From: Heligmosomoides polygyrus polygyrus | Taxonomy: Eukaryota; Nematoda; Chromadorea; Rhabditida; Heligmosomidae | Direction: 5' to 3' | DNA length: 64,000 nt | Assembly: GCA_947396885.1 (NCBI GenBank) | Contig: OX377204.1 | Span: forward strand, 89,972,728-90,036,727 | Shown here: positions 10,205 through 20,226 of the stretch, in pieces | Position numbering within the stretch: position 1 is the first letter of the stretch | How the letters are laid out: each line of letters starts with the position of its first letter | Position numbers and translations under genes: made by a program | Notes under the pieces: generated by a model | Database searches by the model: none | What the model saw: only the letters and a program-made list of their open reading frames with translations | What the model was told of the DNA's origin: nothing

Positions 10205-10800
10205 AGAAAGCGGTATGTTTATAGCATGGAAATTGGCGTAGAAGTTGAATGCGTTGCGTATCCCGAGGTGATTTGGTCAACGTCGACATTTATTTCTATT
10301 GTCCATTAGGAGGACCAGTGGAGCCGAGGTGCTGGACATGAAGCCGAAAGCTTGATTTCCTCTCGAATCCAGGAATTGGTTTTATTTTTAGAGCAACGTA
10401 ACATCCCAACTCCGAATGTAAATAGAAATGTCAACCTCAATGATGCAGTTTCAGTTGCTCGGCCGGTGAAAAGTCTGATTCCTCAACGTAATTTTTTGCG
10501 TTTCACTGAACGTATATAAGACAATGTAATCGGCCTTAGCTGGTCGTGGAGTTGAGATTTCCGCTTCAGTGGTGATGCGGCTGCACTTCGCCAGCGCTTG
10601 CGAGTAGCGCACCTGGGAACGGAGGAAGCCGGCATGCATCTCAGCCCATAGCTCAAGGTTCGGACCCCGGCAGGCCAGCCCAGCGTTCTATCACCCGTGG
10701 TCGATGATTGGTACCAGGCTCCTCAAAGAGGGATAAATCGCTGACTTGTTCATCTACGCATCGTCACAACTACGAAACAAATGCGAAAAGCGTATCCACA
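10205..10800. mobile_element. SINE-B repeat, copy 1
   Basis: Shares ordered blocks with 11290-12110: GAAGTTGAATGCGTTGCGT, AACTCCGAATGTA, TTTTTTGCGTTTCACTGAA, GTATATAAGACA, and GCCCAGCGTTCTATCACCC. GAGTAGCGCACCTGGG resembles an A box and GGTTCGGACCCCG a B box, followed by GGTACC and a GGATAAATCGCTGACTTGTTCATC block like SINE-A. I read it as a diverged tRNA-SINE with an unusual long 5' part. Confidence 0.55.
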
Positions 10801-10859
10801 ACAAGGGAGTGGGAGAATTCGCGGCGCATCCCTCGCGCGCGACAGTCGGTACCTCCTCG

Positions 10860-11140
10860 ACTGCGATACCCGCTCCCGGAGGGGTAGCAAACCATCGCTG
10901 CGCGACAGGAGGTACACCCGCCTCCTGCTGGGGGGCGTGGCGTTAGGAGGTAGACCGCTTTTCTGCGGAGTCGAAACTTCTGTTTTGTGTGTCAAAGGTT
11001 TCGTAAGGCAGCCGTTAGGCTCTCGGTGAAGCTTAGGGGGTGGGGGTGGGTGAGCAAGGAGGATGAGAGGAAGATCGCACGCCTCCCAGCAGGGCGAGGG
11101 TGTATATCCTGTCCATCGCCCGTAAACCGTGGGAATTATA
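10860..11140. repeat. GC-rich repeat shared with 41420-41560
   Basis: GTGGCGTT, then TTTCGTAAGGCAGCCGTTAGGCTCTCG and a G-rich run (GGGGGTGGGGGTGGG). Positions near 41430 and 41500 have GTGGCGTT and CTCGTAAGGCAGCCACTGGG in the same order. Function unknown. Confidence 0.4.
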
Positions 11141-11289
11141 TATTTAAATATTGCCCCGGATTGGAAAAAGTTTTCACAAGGAAGTGATGCTTCTTTAACT
11201 TTTTGATATGTTCTTGGGGAGGTGTCAAACCAACGCAAATGGAGACATGCAGCTATAAAAATAGAAAAAATATCAATAAAATCCTGGAA

Positions 11290-12110
11290 AAAAGCGGTAT
11301 GTTAGCAGCATAGAAATGGCGTAGAAGTTGAATGCGTTGCGTGTCCCGAACAGGGATTGAGGATCTATCCTAGTGAAGGGAGAGGGGGCACTGCTCTCTT
11401 ACTCATTGGCAACGGCGACAAAACAAAAAACAAACTAGCTCCCAAAGACAACACCGTGAACTGCTCTACGAGATAACCTTTATTGTATTTTCTTTGCCTG
11501 GACAGGCCTCACTGTTAAGGCCTCATATTTGTGTCGCTTTTCTGACGCTGCCCCCTCCGATTAGGAAAGATCCGGGATTGATTGATGCCGACATTTATCT
11601 TAATCCTTTATTTCTGTGTAGGAGAAACCGTAAAGTCGAGATTGTGGAGACGAAGATGATGCTTCATTTCTTCTCAAATCTAGCACATTGGTTCTATTTT
11701 TGGGGCGATGTAATCCAACTCCGAATGTAGAAGTGTCCTCTGTTCGTCTGTTTTCCAGCAACTCAAAAGTCTGATTTCTTAACATAATTTTTTGCGTTTC
11801 ACTGAATGTATATAAGACAGCATAATCGGCGGAATTGGTCGTGGGATTGCGGAATCACGTTTCTCTGGTGATCCGACTGGTCTTTGCCAACGCTTGTGAG
11901 TAGCGCTCTTGGGAATGGACGAAGCCGGCATGCGCATCAGTCCATGGCTTAAGGTTCGGGTCCCGGCAGGCCAGCCCAGCGTTCTATCACCCGCGGTCGG
12001 TAACTGGTAGCGGGTTCCTCAAAAAGGGATAAAACTCTGACTTGTTCATCGTCATATTGCCATAAGTATGAAACAAATGCTAAAAGTGCCTCTACATACA
12101 AGGAAGTGGG
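11290..12110. mobile_element. SINE-B repeat, copy 2, with MITE-5 inside
   Basis: Second copy of the 10.2-10.8 kb repeat, offset by about 1.09 kb at its left block and about 1.3 kb after 11640. The extra length matches the MITE-5-like element at 11356-11580. B-box-like GGTTCGGGTCCCG at about 11954; the A-box-like GAGTAGCGCTCTTGGG is more diverged. Confidence 0.55.
11356..11580. mobile_element. MITE-5-like foldback
   Basis: Left end GGATCTATCCTAGTG...GGGGGC pairs with right end GCCCCCTCCGATTAGGAAAGATCC. The same paired motif bounds 36253-36455. It sits between the halves of SINE-B copy 2. Confidence 0.5.
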
Positions 12111-12540
12111 GCAATGCGCGGCGTATCCCTCGAAGGTATTAGTACAGGCCGTGCTTTACTATTTACGCAGTGAACGATAGTAATGGCCCAACTGTGACCG
12201 TCCGGAAATACCAAATTTAACAGAAGCATGAGGTGTATGAAGACGCTAAAATGGCCTGATGGATCTATACGAGAGTGTCCTGTGGCGAAAAGTCTATGCA
12301 CAAGTGGGCGGGGAAAGGGTTGTAGCTGTTCGAAAAATGCTTTAAAAATCTATGCTCAAGGTTTGATCATACTCATAATTTTTCATCAACAACATTGTAA
12401 TTTTCTAACGTAAGAAAGGAAATAGCAAGTATTACATAAAGATCAATTTCACCTCCTTAAGGATGCCTTACCAAAACTTCTATTTATTTTGAGCGCAGCT
12501 TATAAACACAGGAATTGATGCTAAACTTATAAACCGTATA
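12111..12540. other. No gene recognised
   Basis: Moderately AT-rich, with only short overlapping open frames and no repeat match in the window. Confidence 0.35.
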
Positions 12541-12545
12541 AATAA

Positions 12546-12823
12546 AAAGCATAAAGAACGGCATTACTCAATCCCTTTTGGGATGCGCCACGCATTCTAC
12601 TTCGTGGAGGCGATTTGAATGCGTATATGGCTATACAATGACTTGCGGTGGCCAGCCGATGAATAAGTCAGCGCTTTATTCCTCCCAGACAAGTCTGGTA
12701 CCAATTCACCGACCTCGGAAGGATGAAAGGCTTGGTTGGCCTGGGCGGGAAATCCGAACCAGGAACCTGGGATCGGGTGCAGGTGACTGCCGGCGCCTCC
12801 ACCGACTGCGCCACACGCGCCCG
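12546..12823 (-). mobile_element. SINE-A copy, internal deletion
   Basis: Tail AAAGCATAAAG, body missing about 9 bp (TCTACTTCGTGGAGG lacks the TACGGGATGT block), B-box complement intact, head CACCGACTGCGCCACACGCGCCC with a good A box. Confidence 0.87.
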
Positions 12824-13270
12824 TTTGAACCATTTAAATTCGTATAAATCGGGCTCTTGCGATTTGGTGAGTGCTAATAAAATTTAAACTTAACTACGAA
12901 AACAGAGATATTTAAAGTGCTTAAAGATGTATATAAACGGCGCTTCAGAAGAAACAGTTCAAGATATATATCAAATAACTTGAAGTTGGAAGTTAATCAT
13001 CAGAGTTGCAAAGTAAGGTAAGTAGTTAGCTAATTTTAACAACTTAATTAAAATAAGTATGTGGCCAATATTATCAAAAAAATAATTATAGCAGTCAACA
13101 AAATAAAAAATAATATTACATAAAATTAAAATTAAAACCACAAAACTTTAAATATGTGGAAATTATGACACTTCTTTTCTTCACTGATGAGCCACCGAGG
13201 AGGTAATATAATTGACATGAGTTCATCTAAAAGAAAGTGGCGAAACGAACCAATATGTAGTGTCTGCTTT
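12824..13270. other. AT-rich intergenic DNA
   Basis: No coding frame, no repeat family recognised. Confidence 0.35.
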
Positions 13271-13290
13271 TGTTCTAACACATTTGCCTA

Positions 13291-13560
13291 AGCCTGGAGC
13301 GGCTGGTAGAGAGGCTATATGTTGTTACAGGATATTTTGTTGCGATCAAAGCTCTTGCGCCAGGCGGGACTCGAACCCGCATCTTCTGCTTTCCGGGCAG
13401 CGATGTTCGCCTTACACCACAGGCGCTGTTTGACCGCACGTAACATCCGCAATATCTTCGAGGTCTGTCAGCACCCACCCGTGATACGGGATAGGCCGGC
13501 CGCTGATATTAGCATGGTACCGGTTAAGCTGAAGACCTTACTAGTAACAATGCTTTAACA
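13291..13560. mobile_element. tRNA-like foldback, left half plus loop
   Basis: GGAGCGGCTGGTAGAGAGGC, then GTTGCGATCAAAGC and a tRNA-like unit on the minus strand, then a loop with CAGCACCCACCCGTGATACGGGA and GGCCGCTGATATTAGCATGG. The loop matches 9367-9480 and the left flank matches 62853-62889. The right arm is missing. Confidence 0.7.
13356..13427 (-). pseudogene. tRNA-like unit (Gly-type shape)
   Basis: Acceptor GCGCC...GGCGC, B box GGTTCGAGTCC perfect, A box weakened (TGGTGTAAGG with one base lost). The anticodon arm CTGC-CCGGAAA-GCAG gives a 7-nt loop but without U at position 33. Confidence 0.6.
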
Positions 13561-13621
13561 CATGCACAACACACAGTACCTGCTTTTATTACTATTATTA
13601 TTTCTCCATAATATTCAAGTA

Positions 13622-13914
13622 TGGGCGCTGTAGTGCAGTCGGAGGAAGCGACCGCTGTCGCGTGCACCCGATACCAGGTTCCTGGTTCGGATTTCCCACT
13701 CAGCCCAACCAAGCCTTTCATCCCTCCGGGGTCGGTGAATTGGTACCAGACCTGTCTGGGAAAGATAAAGTGCTGACTTGTTCATCGTCTGGCCACCGCA
13801 AGTCATTGTATGGCCAAATACGCACTCAAATCGCCTCCACGATATTCCGTAGAGGTAGAATGCGTGGCGTATCTCAAAAGGGATTGAGTAGCGCCGTCCT
13901 TCATCTTTTATTAT
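13622..13914 (+). mobile_element. SINE-A copy, full length
   Basis: A box TGTAGTGCAGTCGG, B box GGTTCGGATTTCC, full body, tail degenerate (CCTTCATCTTTTATT). The internal block is AAGATAAAG in place of GGATAAAG. Confidence 0.88.
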
Positions 13915-14423
13915 TCAAGTATAACTGTCAGTTTGGTCAAAAGCAATAGCAAGGCACGCTCCCACCTCTTCCCGTCAAAAAACCGAATCTTAAAGTGCGC
14001 ACTAAATTCAAATTTGGAAAAAAGGGATCTGAACTACATAGCCGGAAAGGACCTGTAGAAAAGCGGAGCACAGGAACAGCGTTGCTTATCCCGACCAGGA
14101 AGTTGAAAGAAATGGCTTTTTCGTATGTTAATTCAGCGTGTTGTCGAGTGTTCACTTTCAAATTTGTCACCGTTGTATAGGAGACAAAGGTGTCCCTCCC
14201 CTCCTCTAGGACAGATCAAATCAGGTATAGAAGCAACATGAGACGGTTATGCGCAGAGATTTTATTCAAGATCAGACCATCAACTCTCGGCGGACCGTTC
14301 CGTCGGACGAAGTCCTCGACGGAAACTTGTCTGGAGAAAAGTTGTCCTCTGAAGTTTCTAAGGAGAATTCGGCAAAAGTCGTTAATGTGGACTACATCTA
14401 CTCGGTTAACACGCTGGCCAATC
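13915..14423. other. No gene recognised
   Basis: Short opposing open frames only; no family recognised. Confidence 0.3.
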
Positions 14424-14602
14424 AAGGGCCGGATTCATCAACGACTTACAGAAATTTAACAGAGATTTGACAGCCGAAATTTTTGAAAAACACGGCTTAT
14501 TGCGACTTATCAACAAGCGATATGGTGAAATGGTGGCGTTACCAGGAATTTCGGCTGTAAAACCTCCGTTAAATTGCTGTAAGTCGTTGGCGAATCCGGC
14601 TC
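14424..14602. mobile_element. MITE-3 copy (about 180 bp)
   Basis: Left GGGCCGGATTCATCAACGACTTACAG pairs with right CTGTAAGTCGTTGGCGAATCCGGC. AATTTAACAGAGATTTGACAGCCGAAATT and TTTCGGCTGTAAAACCTCCGTTAAATT extend the stem. The same ends recur at 23004, 34979, 42550 and 54359. Confidence 0.7.
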
Positions 14603-14688
14603 CAGATCACGTACCGATCGAGGACGCCTTGTTCTCGATGGCACATCTGTTGAATAGGGCCTGATTGGTGTGCCGTCGTGCTCCTTCA

Positions 14689-14946
14689 CGCAGGCCACAT
14701 TGTAGACTTGTACCGAAAATTTTGTGATTCCTTATTTGAAAAAAGCGTTTCAAAGCTGCAAATGCGGTATTCGGTCAGCGCAGGCCACATTGTAGACTTG
14801 TACAGAAAACTTTCTGATTCCTTATCGGTGAATGGAGGCCACACTGTAGACTTGTATCGTAAATTTTCTGATTCCTTATGGAAAAAAGCATTTCAAAGCT
14901 GTACATACGGTATTCGGTGAACGCAGGCCAAATTGTAGACTTGTAA
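14689..14946 (+). repeat. Tandem repeat, four units of about 55-90 bp
   Basis: CAGGCCACATTGTAGACTTGTA-like starts at about 14691, 14781, 14836 and 14924, followed by AAATTTTSTGATTCCTTAT. Units 1 and 3 also carry GAAAAAAGCRTTTCAAAGCTG and GGTATTCGGT; unit 2 lacks them, giving alternate spacing. Confidence 0.7.
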
Positions 14947-15016
14947 ACTGTCAAACAGCTTCAACTCTCTCCATCACTTTCCCTTACTTCCCTAATCTCA
15001 AATAAAAGGATAAAAA

Positions 15017-15095
15017 GCGTTGTAGCGCAGTCGGATAAGGCGACGGTTGCCGCGCGCACCCGATTTCAAGTTTTTGGTTCGAATTTCCCTACATT
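15017..15095 (+). mobile_element. SINE-A head fragment (promoter only)
   Basis: Contains TGTAGCGCAGTCGG (A box) and GGTTCGAATTTCC (B box) with normal spacing, then departs from SINE-A. It is the tRNA-related part alone. Confidence 0.7.
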
Positions 15096-15144
15096 AAGTG
15101 CCTAAAGTGCTTAAGAGAGAGAGCTCTGAAACAATGGAATCGGC

Positions 15145-15741
15145 TTGAAAGATGTTGAATTTTTCAAGGCCCTACAGCTGTATAGATGTACGTCACAACG
15201 TCAAAGAGCACGTTCGCTCTCCCGTAGACGTTCTTTAGCAGCAGCAGCGTGCCAGTTGCTTAGCTTAGGGCGTACATCAATCAGGAAGTCAAGAGGAACG
15301 AGTGTTTTCGCTGCTGCACGGCTCAGTGTACAGCGGCGGATCGACGGCAGTCGATCACAGTTTGAAAATCGGTCCGAGAATACGGGTTTTTTCCTCTTCG
15401 GGGGGCACGCGGCCCGCGGCAGGCTTTACAGTGACGGATGCCAAGGACAGGCGGAGGCGCACGAGGGGCTTCCTAGCCGGGTGAGACGGACGGCTGGTTG
15501 CCGGAGAACTTCGGCGCGGGGTGAAACGAGATCGCAATCTCGGCGCTCGACATGGCTAGGTGAGAGCGCGAGCGGCGCTCATCTCCTCACCCTGACGAAA
15601 GCAGCAGCAGCAACGGCGGCGGCGCGGTACGATCAAGGTCGGCCCCGAACGAGCCGAACGAACCCAGCCGTGTCGCAGCGCCGCGGAATTAATCACCAGC
15701 TGCTCCCAGCTCGCTTTCATGGCCCATTCAGCCAGCGATGA
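15145..15741 (+). other. GC-rich open segment of unknown nature
   Basis: A 198-codon frame is open from ATG at 15145, rich in Arg, Ser and Ala, with no domain I recognise. The opposite strand is also open in pieces (15355-15537, 15556-15783), typical of GC-rich composition. It is the longest single-frame ORF here that is not tied to a repeat. It could be an exon, a 5' UTR or simply GC-rich non-coding DNA. No splice-site or homology support. Confidence 0.25.
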
Positions 15742-15926
15742 CCCTTTATGCCTCTTTATATTCATGAATGTTCCATTGATCAAACCGCTGGGCGGCGCCT
15801 CTGGTAGAAAGAAGAGGAAGGAGAGTGGGGTTAGCCTGGTTTCATTTGGGAAAAAATTCGCTGAAAGACCTCGCTAGTTACCATAGCGCATCGGTGTGTT
15901 ATTAATAACTTCTCGGTACTTGTCCA

Positions 15927-16100
15927 TAATATGGCCTACATGGGGGCACAGACGTACCAGAACAATTAGGAAGCAATCCAATCGAATGGGGGTGCCATCC
16001 AGAGAAAACGGTGATCATGATCAGATAGCGCGTGACTGTCCGGTGCTATAACTGATTCTGATTGGCAGGCGCGCGTAGGCCACATTAACGACAAGTGCCA
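15927..16100. mobile_element. Degenerate foldback with GGCCTACAT/ATGTAGGCC-type ends
   Basis: ATATGGCCTACATGGGGGCA at the left and CGCGTAGGCCACATT at the right are roughly complementary, with ATTCTGATTGGCAGGCGCGCG just inside. Related ends occur at 16668-16830 and near 20535. Probably distant kin of MITE-2. Confidence 0.4.
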
Positions 16101-16319
16101 ACTTCATTAAGCAGAGAGGCTGAATGGATTATCGCTTCGGAAGCCGTTGCGGCCTGAACACGAGACTATACAATTTTCTCGTCAAATAAACTTTTCATAA
16201 CTTTATATTATAAGTTCTCAAATAACAACTGGCTGTTTTAAAATTTAGGGATACGATTGAAAAATCAAATAAAATTCGACTTAAAATCCCTCACCTTAGG
16301 ATGCCCAAAAAATGGTTGC

Positions 16320-16521
16320 TATATGTCGCGAATGTTAGCAGCATTGGGTAGTAGGAGAGCGCCAGCCAACCAGAGGGGCTACAATGAATTGACGTGCCGC
16401 TCAGAGAACACCTGTAAGGTCAGTATCTCGGCTGGCTGGTGTGCGTTCGGCCGGTGCTCTGCTTGGTTATGATTTGCTAACGAGTCATGACCTCCCAATG
16501 CTGCCCATATTCGCGACATGA
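16320..16521. mobile_element. MITE-2 copy
   Basis: Ends TATATGTCGCGAATGTTAGCAGCATTGGG and CCCAATGCTGCCCATATTCGCGACATG form terminal inverted repeats of about 28 bp. The inside has CCAGCCAACCAGAG and TCGGCTGGCTGGTGTG. Confidence 0.72.
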
Positions 16522-16604
16522 ACCACACACACGTCACACTGCTCAAATACTCACGGAATAGGGGGTATCAAGAAAGTATACGCTGTTTAAACAATTGCAC
16601 AAAA

Positions 16605-16630
16605 GTAATAAAATAAAATAAAATAAACAT
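16605..16630. repeat. (AAAAT)n microsatellite
   Basis: Four AAAATA units. Confidence 0.6.
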
Positions 16631-16639
16631 AATATAACC

Positions 16640-16840
16640 AAAGGACGTGCCCGGAACTAGTAGTTAATGCGGCCTATGTTTGGAGACGGATAAGCGAAAG
16701 CTAATGACAGCCAATCAGAGCACCGTCCCATAGTAGATACTACATAGTAGTGAATGTGGCCTACATTGTGGCATGAGAGCGCGCCAGCTGATGACAACCA
16801 ATCAGAGAAACGGCCGTTCCTGTCTAGGATGCGCCACACA
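16640..16840. mobile_element. Degenerate MITE related to MITE-2
   Basis: AATGCGGCCTATGTTTGGAG, GACAGCCAATCAGAGCACCG, then AATGTGGCCTACATTGTGGCA and GACAACCAATCAGAGAAACGG. The repeated CCAATCAGAG motif and GGCCTAC core give it a direct rather than inverted layout. Confidence 0.4.
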
Positions 16841-17054
16841 TTCCTCTTCTACCCGCGGTACACTAAACGTAGGTGCCTCCTCGGACTGCGCCACCACTAC
16901 AGTAAGCTATTCATCCGCTTAACCACTACCATTTGTACCCTAAATCTCAAAATCATGTCTTTTATGACAGGGTTGCCATTGAAGACTAGATGGTTGTCAA
17001 ATTGTAGCACAATACATGTGTCTCTATTTATCGTTATTAATGAAAGAAAATTAA

Positions 17055-17352
17055 TGGGCACGTGTAGCGCAGTCAGAGGAGGCGCCGACTGTCGCCTGCA
17101 CCCGATACCAGATTCCTGGTTTGGATTTCCCGCCCAGGCCAACCAAGCATTCCATCCCTCCGGGTCGGTGAATTGGTACCAGACTCGTCTGGGAAGGATA
17201 AAGCGCTGACGTGTTCATCGGCTGGCCACCGCAAGTCATTGTGTGGCCAAATACGCATTCAGGTCGCTTCCACTCCACGATATCCCGTAGAAGTAGAATG
17301 CGTAGCGCATCCCAAAAAGGGATTGAGCAACGCCGTCCTTTATCCTTTGATC
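17055..17352 (+). mobile_element. SINE-A copy, full length
   Basis: A box TGTAGCGCAGTCAG, B box GGTTTGGATTTCC, body with GGATAAAGCGC, tail CCTTTATCCTTTGATCC. A small CCACTCCACG duplication occurs near 17270. Confidence 0.89.
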
Positions 17353-17538
17353 CGTTAGTGAAAGAAAATTTCCTCCTTAGATGAGAAACAACACGGTTTT
17401 TGGACTCATCTCAAAGCTCGAATTTTGCATAGGTCAATGCTTTATGTTGCAGTTTTGTGCAATAAAAACTACAGCTTAAATTGAAAACTCAGCACTGCAA
17501 AACGTAAAATGCTTGTGGATGCTGCGTTCAATCAAACA

Positions 17539-17612
17539 GCGCCGGTGGTGTAATGGCAGAGAGCATTCTCACCCGGGCGACAGAAGGTACGGGATCTAGT
17601 CCCACACGGCGC
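17539..17612 (+). pseudogene. tRNA-like unit (Gly-type shape), single copy
   Basis: GCGCCGG...CGGCGC acceptor, A box TGGTGTAATGG, decayed B box (GGGATCTAGTCCC), and TTTT at about 17617. Flanks ATCAAACA and TTTTGATCG match the foldback units, but no inverted partner is nearby. Followed by GGTACCAGCTACTTGAGGTTTA, like the flank at 9661-9682. Confidence 0.55.
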
Positions 17613-17872
17613 TAGTTTTGATCGTATCAATACATCGCTGCAGCAGCTTAGATCCTCGGTACCAGCTACTTGAGGTTTAGAGAAACTAAATTGAAAAAAA
17701 AACGCAAAAAATTCATTCCATTCTCTACCGAAAAACCCCTGCCATCCAGTTTTAGCGGCATCAATCAGACCAACATAGCCGAACTCCAAACGGGTGCATG
17801 TCGCACTCCCTATGTCTAATACATAGGAAGATTTTGGGATTCGTGGTATTTAGTTCAGGGTATCATCTGTTG

Positions 17873-18162
17873 TGGGCGCGTGGAGCGCAGTCGGATGAGA
17901 TGCCGGTTGCAGCGTGCTCCCCCTACCAAGTCCGTGCTTCGGATTCTCCGCCCAGGCCCTCCAAGCCTCCCGTCCCTCCGGGGCCGGTGAATTCGTACCA
18001 GACTTGTCTGGGAAGGAGAGGCGCTGACTTGTTCATCGGCTGGCCATCGCAAGTCATTGTATGGCCAAATACGCATTCAAATCGCCTCCACAATATTCCG
18101 TAGAAGTGTAATGCGTGGCGCATCCGAAGAAGGATTGAGTAACGTCGTGCTTTATCCTTGTC
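17873..18162 (+). mobile_element. SINE-A copy, full length
   Basis: Head GGGCGCGTGGAGCGCAGTCGG (A box with T to G change). The B box is badly changed (GCTTCGGATTCTCC). Tail CTTTATCCTTG. Confidence 0.86.
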
Positions 18163-18378
18163 ACTTCTTCCAGTAGTTGAAAGTGTGCGAATTTTACAGT
18201 CATTCCAACATTATCTAAATCCTTTGAGACACCTTGAAATCTTATTTGTTTTGCTACAGAAAGTTTTAAAAGAGTTAGCTACAGTTTCAGGTTTAACCGA
18301 CATGCGCTCACAAACGTCGGACCTAATGGGTTTCTTTGGAATGCTCCATGCATTCTAAATATAGAAAAAAGTGCAGCT

Positions 18379-18652
18379 TTAATCAATTCATTTGCGGCAT
18401 GCGCCACGCACTCTACTTTTACGGGATGTCGTGGAGGCGATTTGAATGCGTATTAGGCCTATATGTGACCTGCAGTAACCAGCCGATGAAGAATTCAGTG
18501 TTTTACCCTTCCCAGACAAGTCTGGTACCAATCCGTCAGATCCGTAGGGTTGGAAGGCTTGGTTGTACCTGGACGGGAAACCGAAACAAGAGTTTGGAAT
18601 CGGGTTCATCCGACAACTGGCGCCTCCTCCGACTGCGCCACCACGCGTCCAT
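18379..18652 (-). mobile_element. SINE-A copy, tail lost
   Basis: Starts AATCAATTCATTTGCGGCATGCGCCACGC; body diverged; B-box complement GGGAAACCGAAACAAG; head GACTGCGCCACCACGCGTCC. Confidence 0.82.
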
Positions 18653-18726
18653 CATTCATTCTACCTGTTAGTAAAGTTTCAAAGTCTCTCCGAGAGCCTT
18701 GATTGTATCCGAACTTTTGATTTCAT

Positions 18727-19502
18727 TTGGAGTTTCCATTGCAGATTCATTGCATTGCAGAAGACCAAATGGATGCAAATATGGAGCTGCAGCCACTCTG
18801 CGATCAACAGTGAAGAACGAGTGGAATTGAATGGCGACACAATACAGCGCGTCAATGAGTATGTGTATCTCGGCCAACTGATTACAACACCAAGAAATCA
18901 AGTGAAAGAAGTTCGGAGACGCATACATGCTGGCCGTGCAATATTTTACAAACATAGAAAGTTCCTCTGCTCAAACACTGTGGCGATTTCCCTTAAAAGA
19001 AAGCTCATCAACACTTGCATCCTTCCAGCGGTAATATACGGATGCGAGTCATGGGCCTGGACCAAAGAAATGGCCATTAGTTTGCAGTCAGCTCAGCGAC
19101 GTCTAGAGCGCGCTATATTCGGTATTCGCCTGGCTGACAAAATAAAAGCGAAAGAGATAAGAAGAAGATCTGGCTTGAAGGAATGGATGATATCCGCACT
19201 GAGGCATAAATGGATATACGCCCATAAATTGTCACTGAATACGTGCACCTCCTGGGCTCGAGAAGCGACAAAGTGGCTGCCGTCTGGAAAAAGAAGTACG
19301 GGGCGACCGAGGACACGATGGCTCGACGATATAGCACGATATCGAGGACGAAAGGCAAAAGATGTGATCGACTGGGAATGGATGGTGAATGATGCAACCA
19401 AGAAGTCTGCTGACCTCTTCGCAAGAAAGACTCGCGTATCTTTATGTCGTTGCGATGTAAGAGTATAAATAAATAAATAAATAAATAAATTGGAGTTTCC
19501 AT
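18727..19502 (+). mobile_element. RTE-type LINE, 5'-truncated insertion with 13-bp TSD
   Basis: TTGGAGTTTCCAT at 18727-18739 is repeated exactly at 19490-19502. Between them lies a LINE 3' part ending in (AAAT)n. A target duplication, 5' truncation and simple-repeat tail are the marks of target-primed reverse transcription. Confidence 0.85.
18740..19468 (+). pseudogene. RTE-clade LINE reverse transcriptase, C-terminal fragment
   Basis: About 240 codons are open up to the stop at 19466-19468. Motifs typical of the segment after the RT core are visible: RVNEYVYLGQLIT, ILPAVIYGCESWAW, QRRLERAIFGI and STGRPRTRWLDDI. The catalytic YADD-type core and the endonuclease are absent, so the copy was truncated on arrival. 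The open frame extends 5' to 18563, but that part is the flanking SINE-A and unique sequence read through, not LINE. Uninterrupted coding implies a young insertion. RTE assignment is by family knowledge, not a search. Confidence 0.85.
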
Positions 19503-20040
19503 ACTCTATCGCATCTCAATGGGAAGCAAAATGGACATTGACGAACGACTGGAGGTTGATTGATGAGTCCGGAGCAGATCAGTGACAAGGAACCATTGAC
19601 CATCGACATCGAAAAACTGGACAGTTGCCCTTTCTCTCTTTTCCAGGTTAGGAACGAGAAGACTGCTGCACTCTACAGCGACGACCTAGAAATCGACTGT
19701 TCAAGAAGAACCTCAACTTGAACTAATGAATCTGATCGTGTTACAACGACACCTCCAAGGGAACGGCTTCAAACTAGTCGTACGCCTTTCTCCAGATGGT
19801 TGAGGAGTCAAATAATCAGCACGAGATGAAAGAGATTATGAGCAAAGTTGGGCTGAATAGCTTTAGCGTACTGGAAAAGGCAAACTCAATGGTGAAAACA
19901 ACGGAAGCGTTGATTTGCTAGCATAAATCCTAGACTCGGTCAGTGGAGCACGTTTATGACACTGGTTTGAACCATTCGAAATCTCCCAGAAAACTCTACA
20001 AATCATAGCCTGGTTTAACTGGTAGAAATCCCGAATATAT
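19503..20040. other. No gene recognised
   Basis: Unique-looking sequence with short open frames; nothing recognised. Confidence 0.3.
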
Positions 20041-20226
20041 TCTATTCGGAAGGGGCCATTTGCATCTTTAGACCAATTGCTTGAGTTTCTATGAGAGCCC
20101 CAGCAGCTGTTTCGTTATGCGAGGGCTTTTACTTGAATTCAGGGATGTGGTTGTGGCTGTGTTTCGTGAGATGCGCTTTACGGCTGTCCCCCCCCCCCCG
20201 ACTAGGACAGATTCGAAATTCCTATT
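20041..20226. mobile_element. MITE-5-like element, degenerate
   Basis: GCGAGGGCTTTTACTTGAATT, GGATGTGGTTGTG and CCCCCCGACTAGGACAGATTC occur in the same order as GCGAGGGCTTCACTTTAAATT, AGATGTGGTTATG and CCTCCCGACTAGGATAGATCC at 36352-36451. The run of C at about 20191-20203 is a slippage product. Confidence 0.55.

Noticed and set aside
18563..18739. N-terminal extension of the 301-codon frame that ends in the RTE fragment
   Set aside because: This part crosses SINE-A and unique DNA and lies before the target duplication, so it is read-through and not part of the LINE protein.
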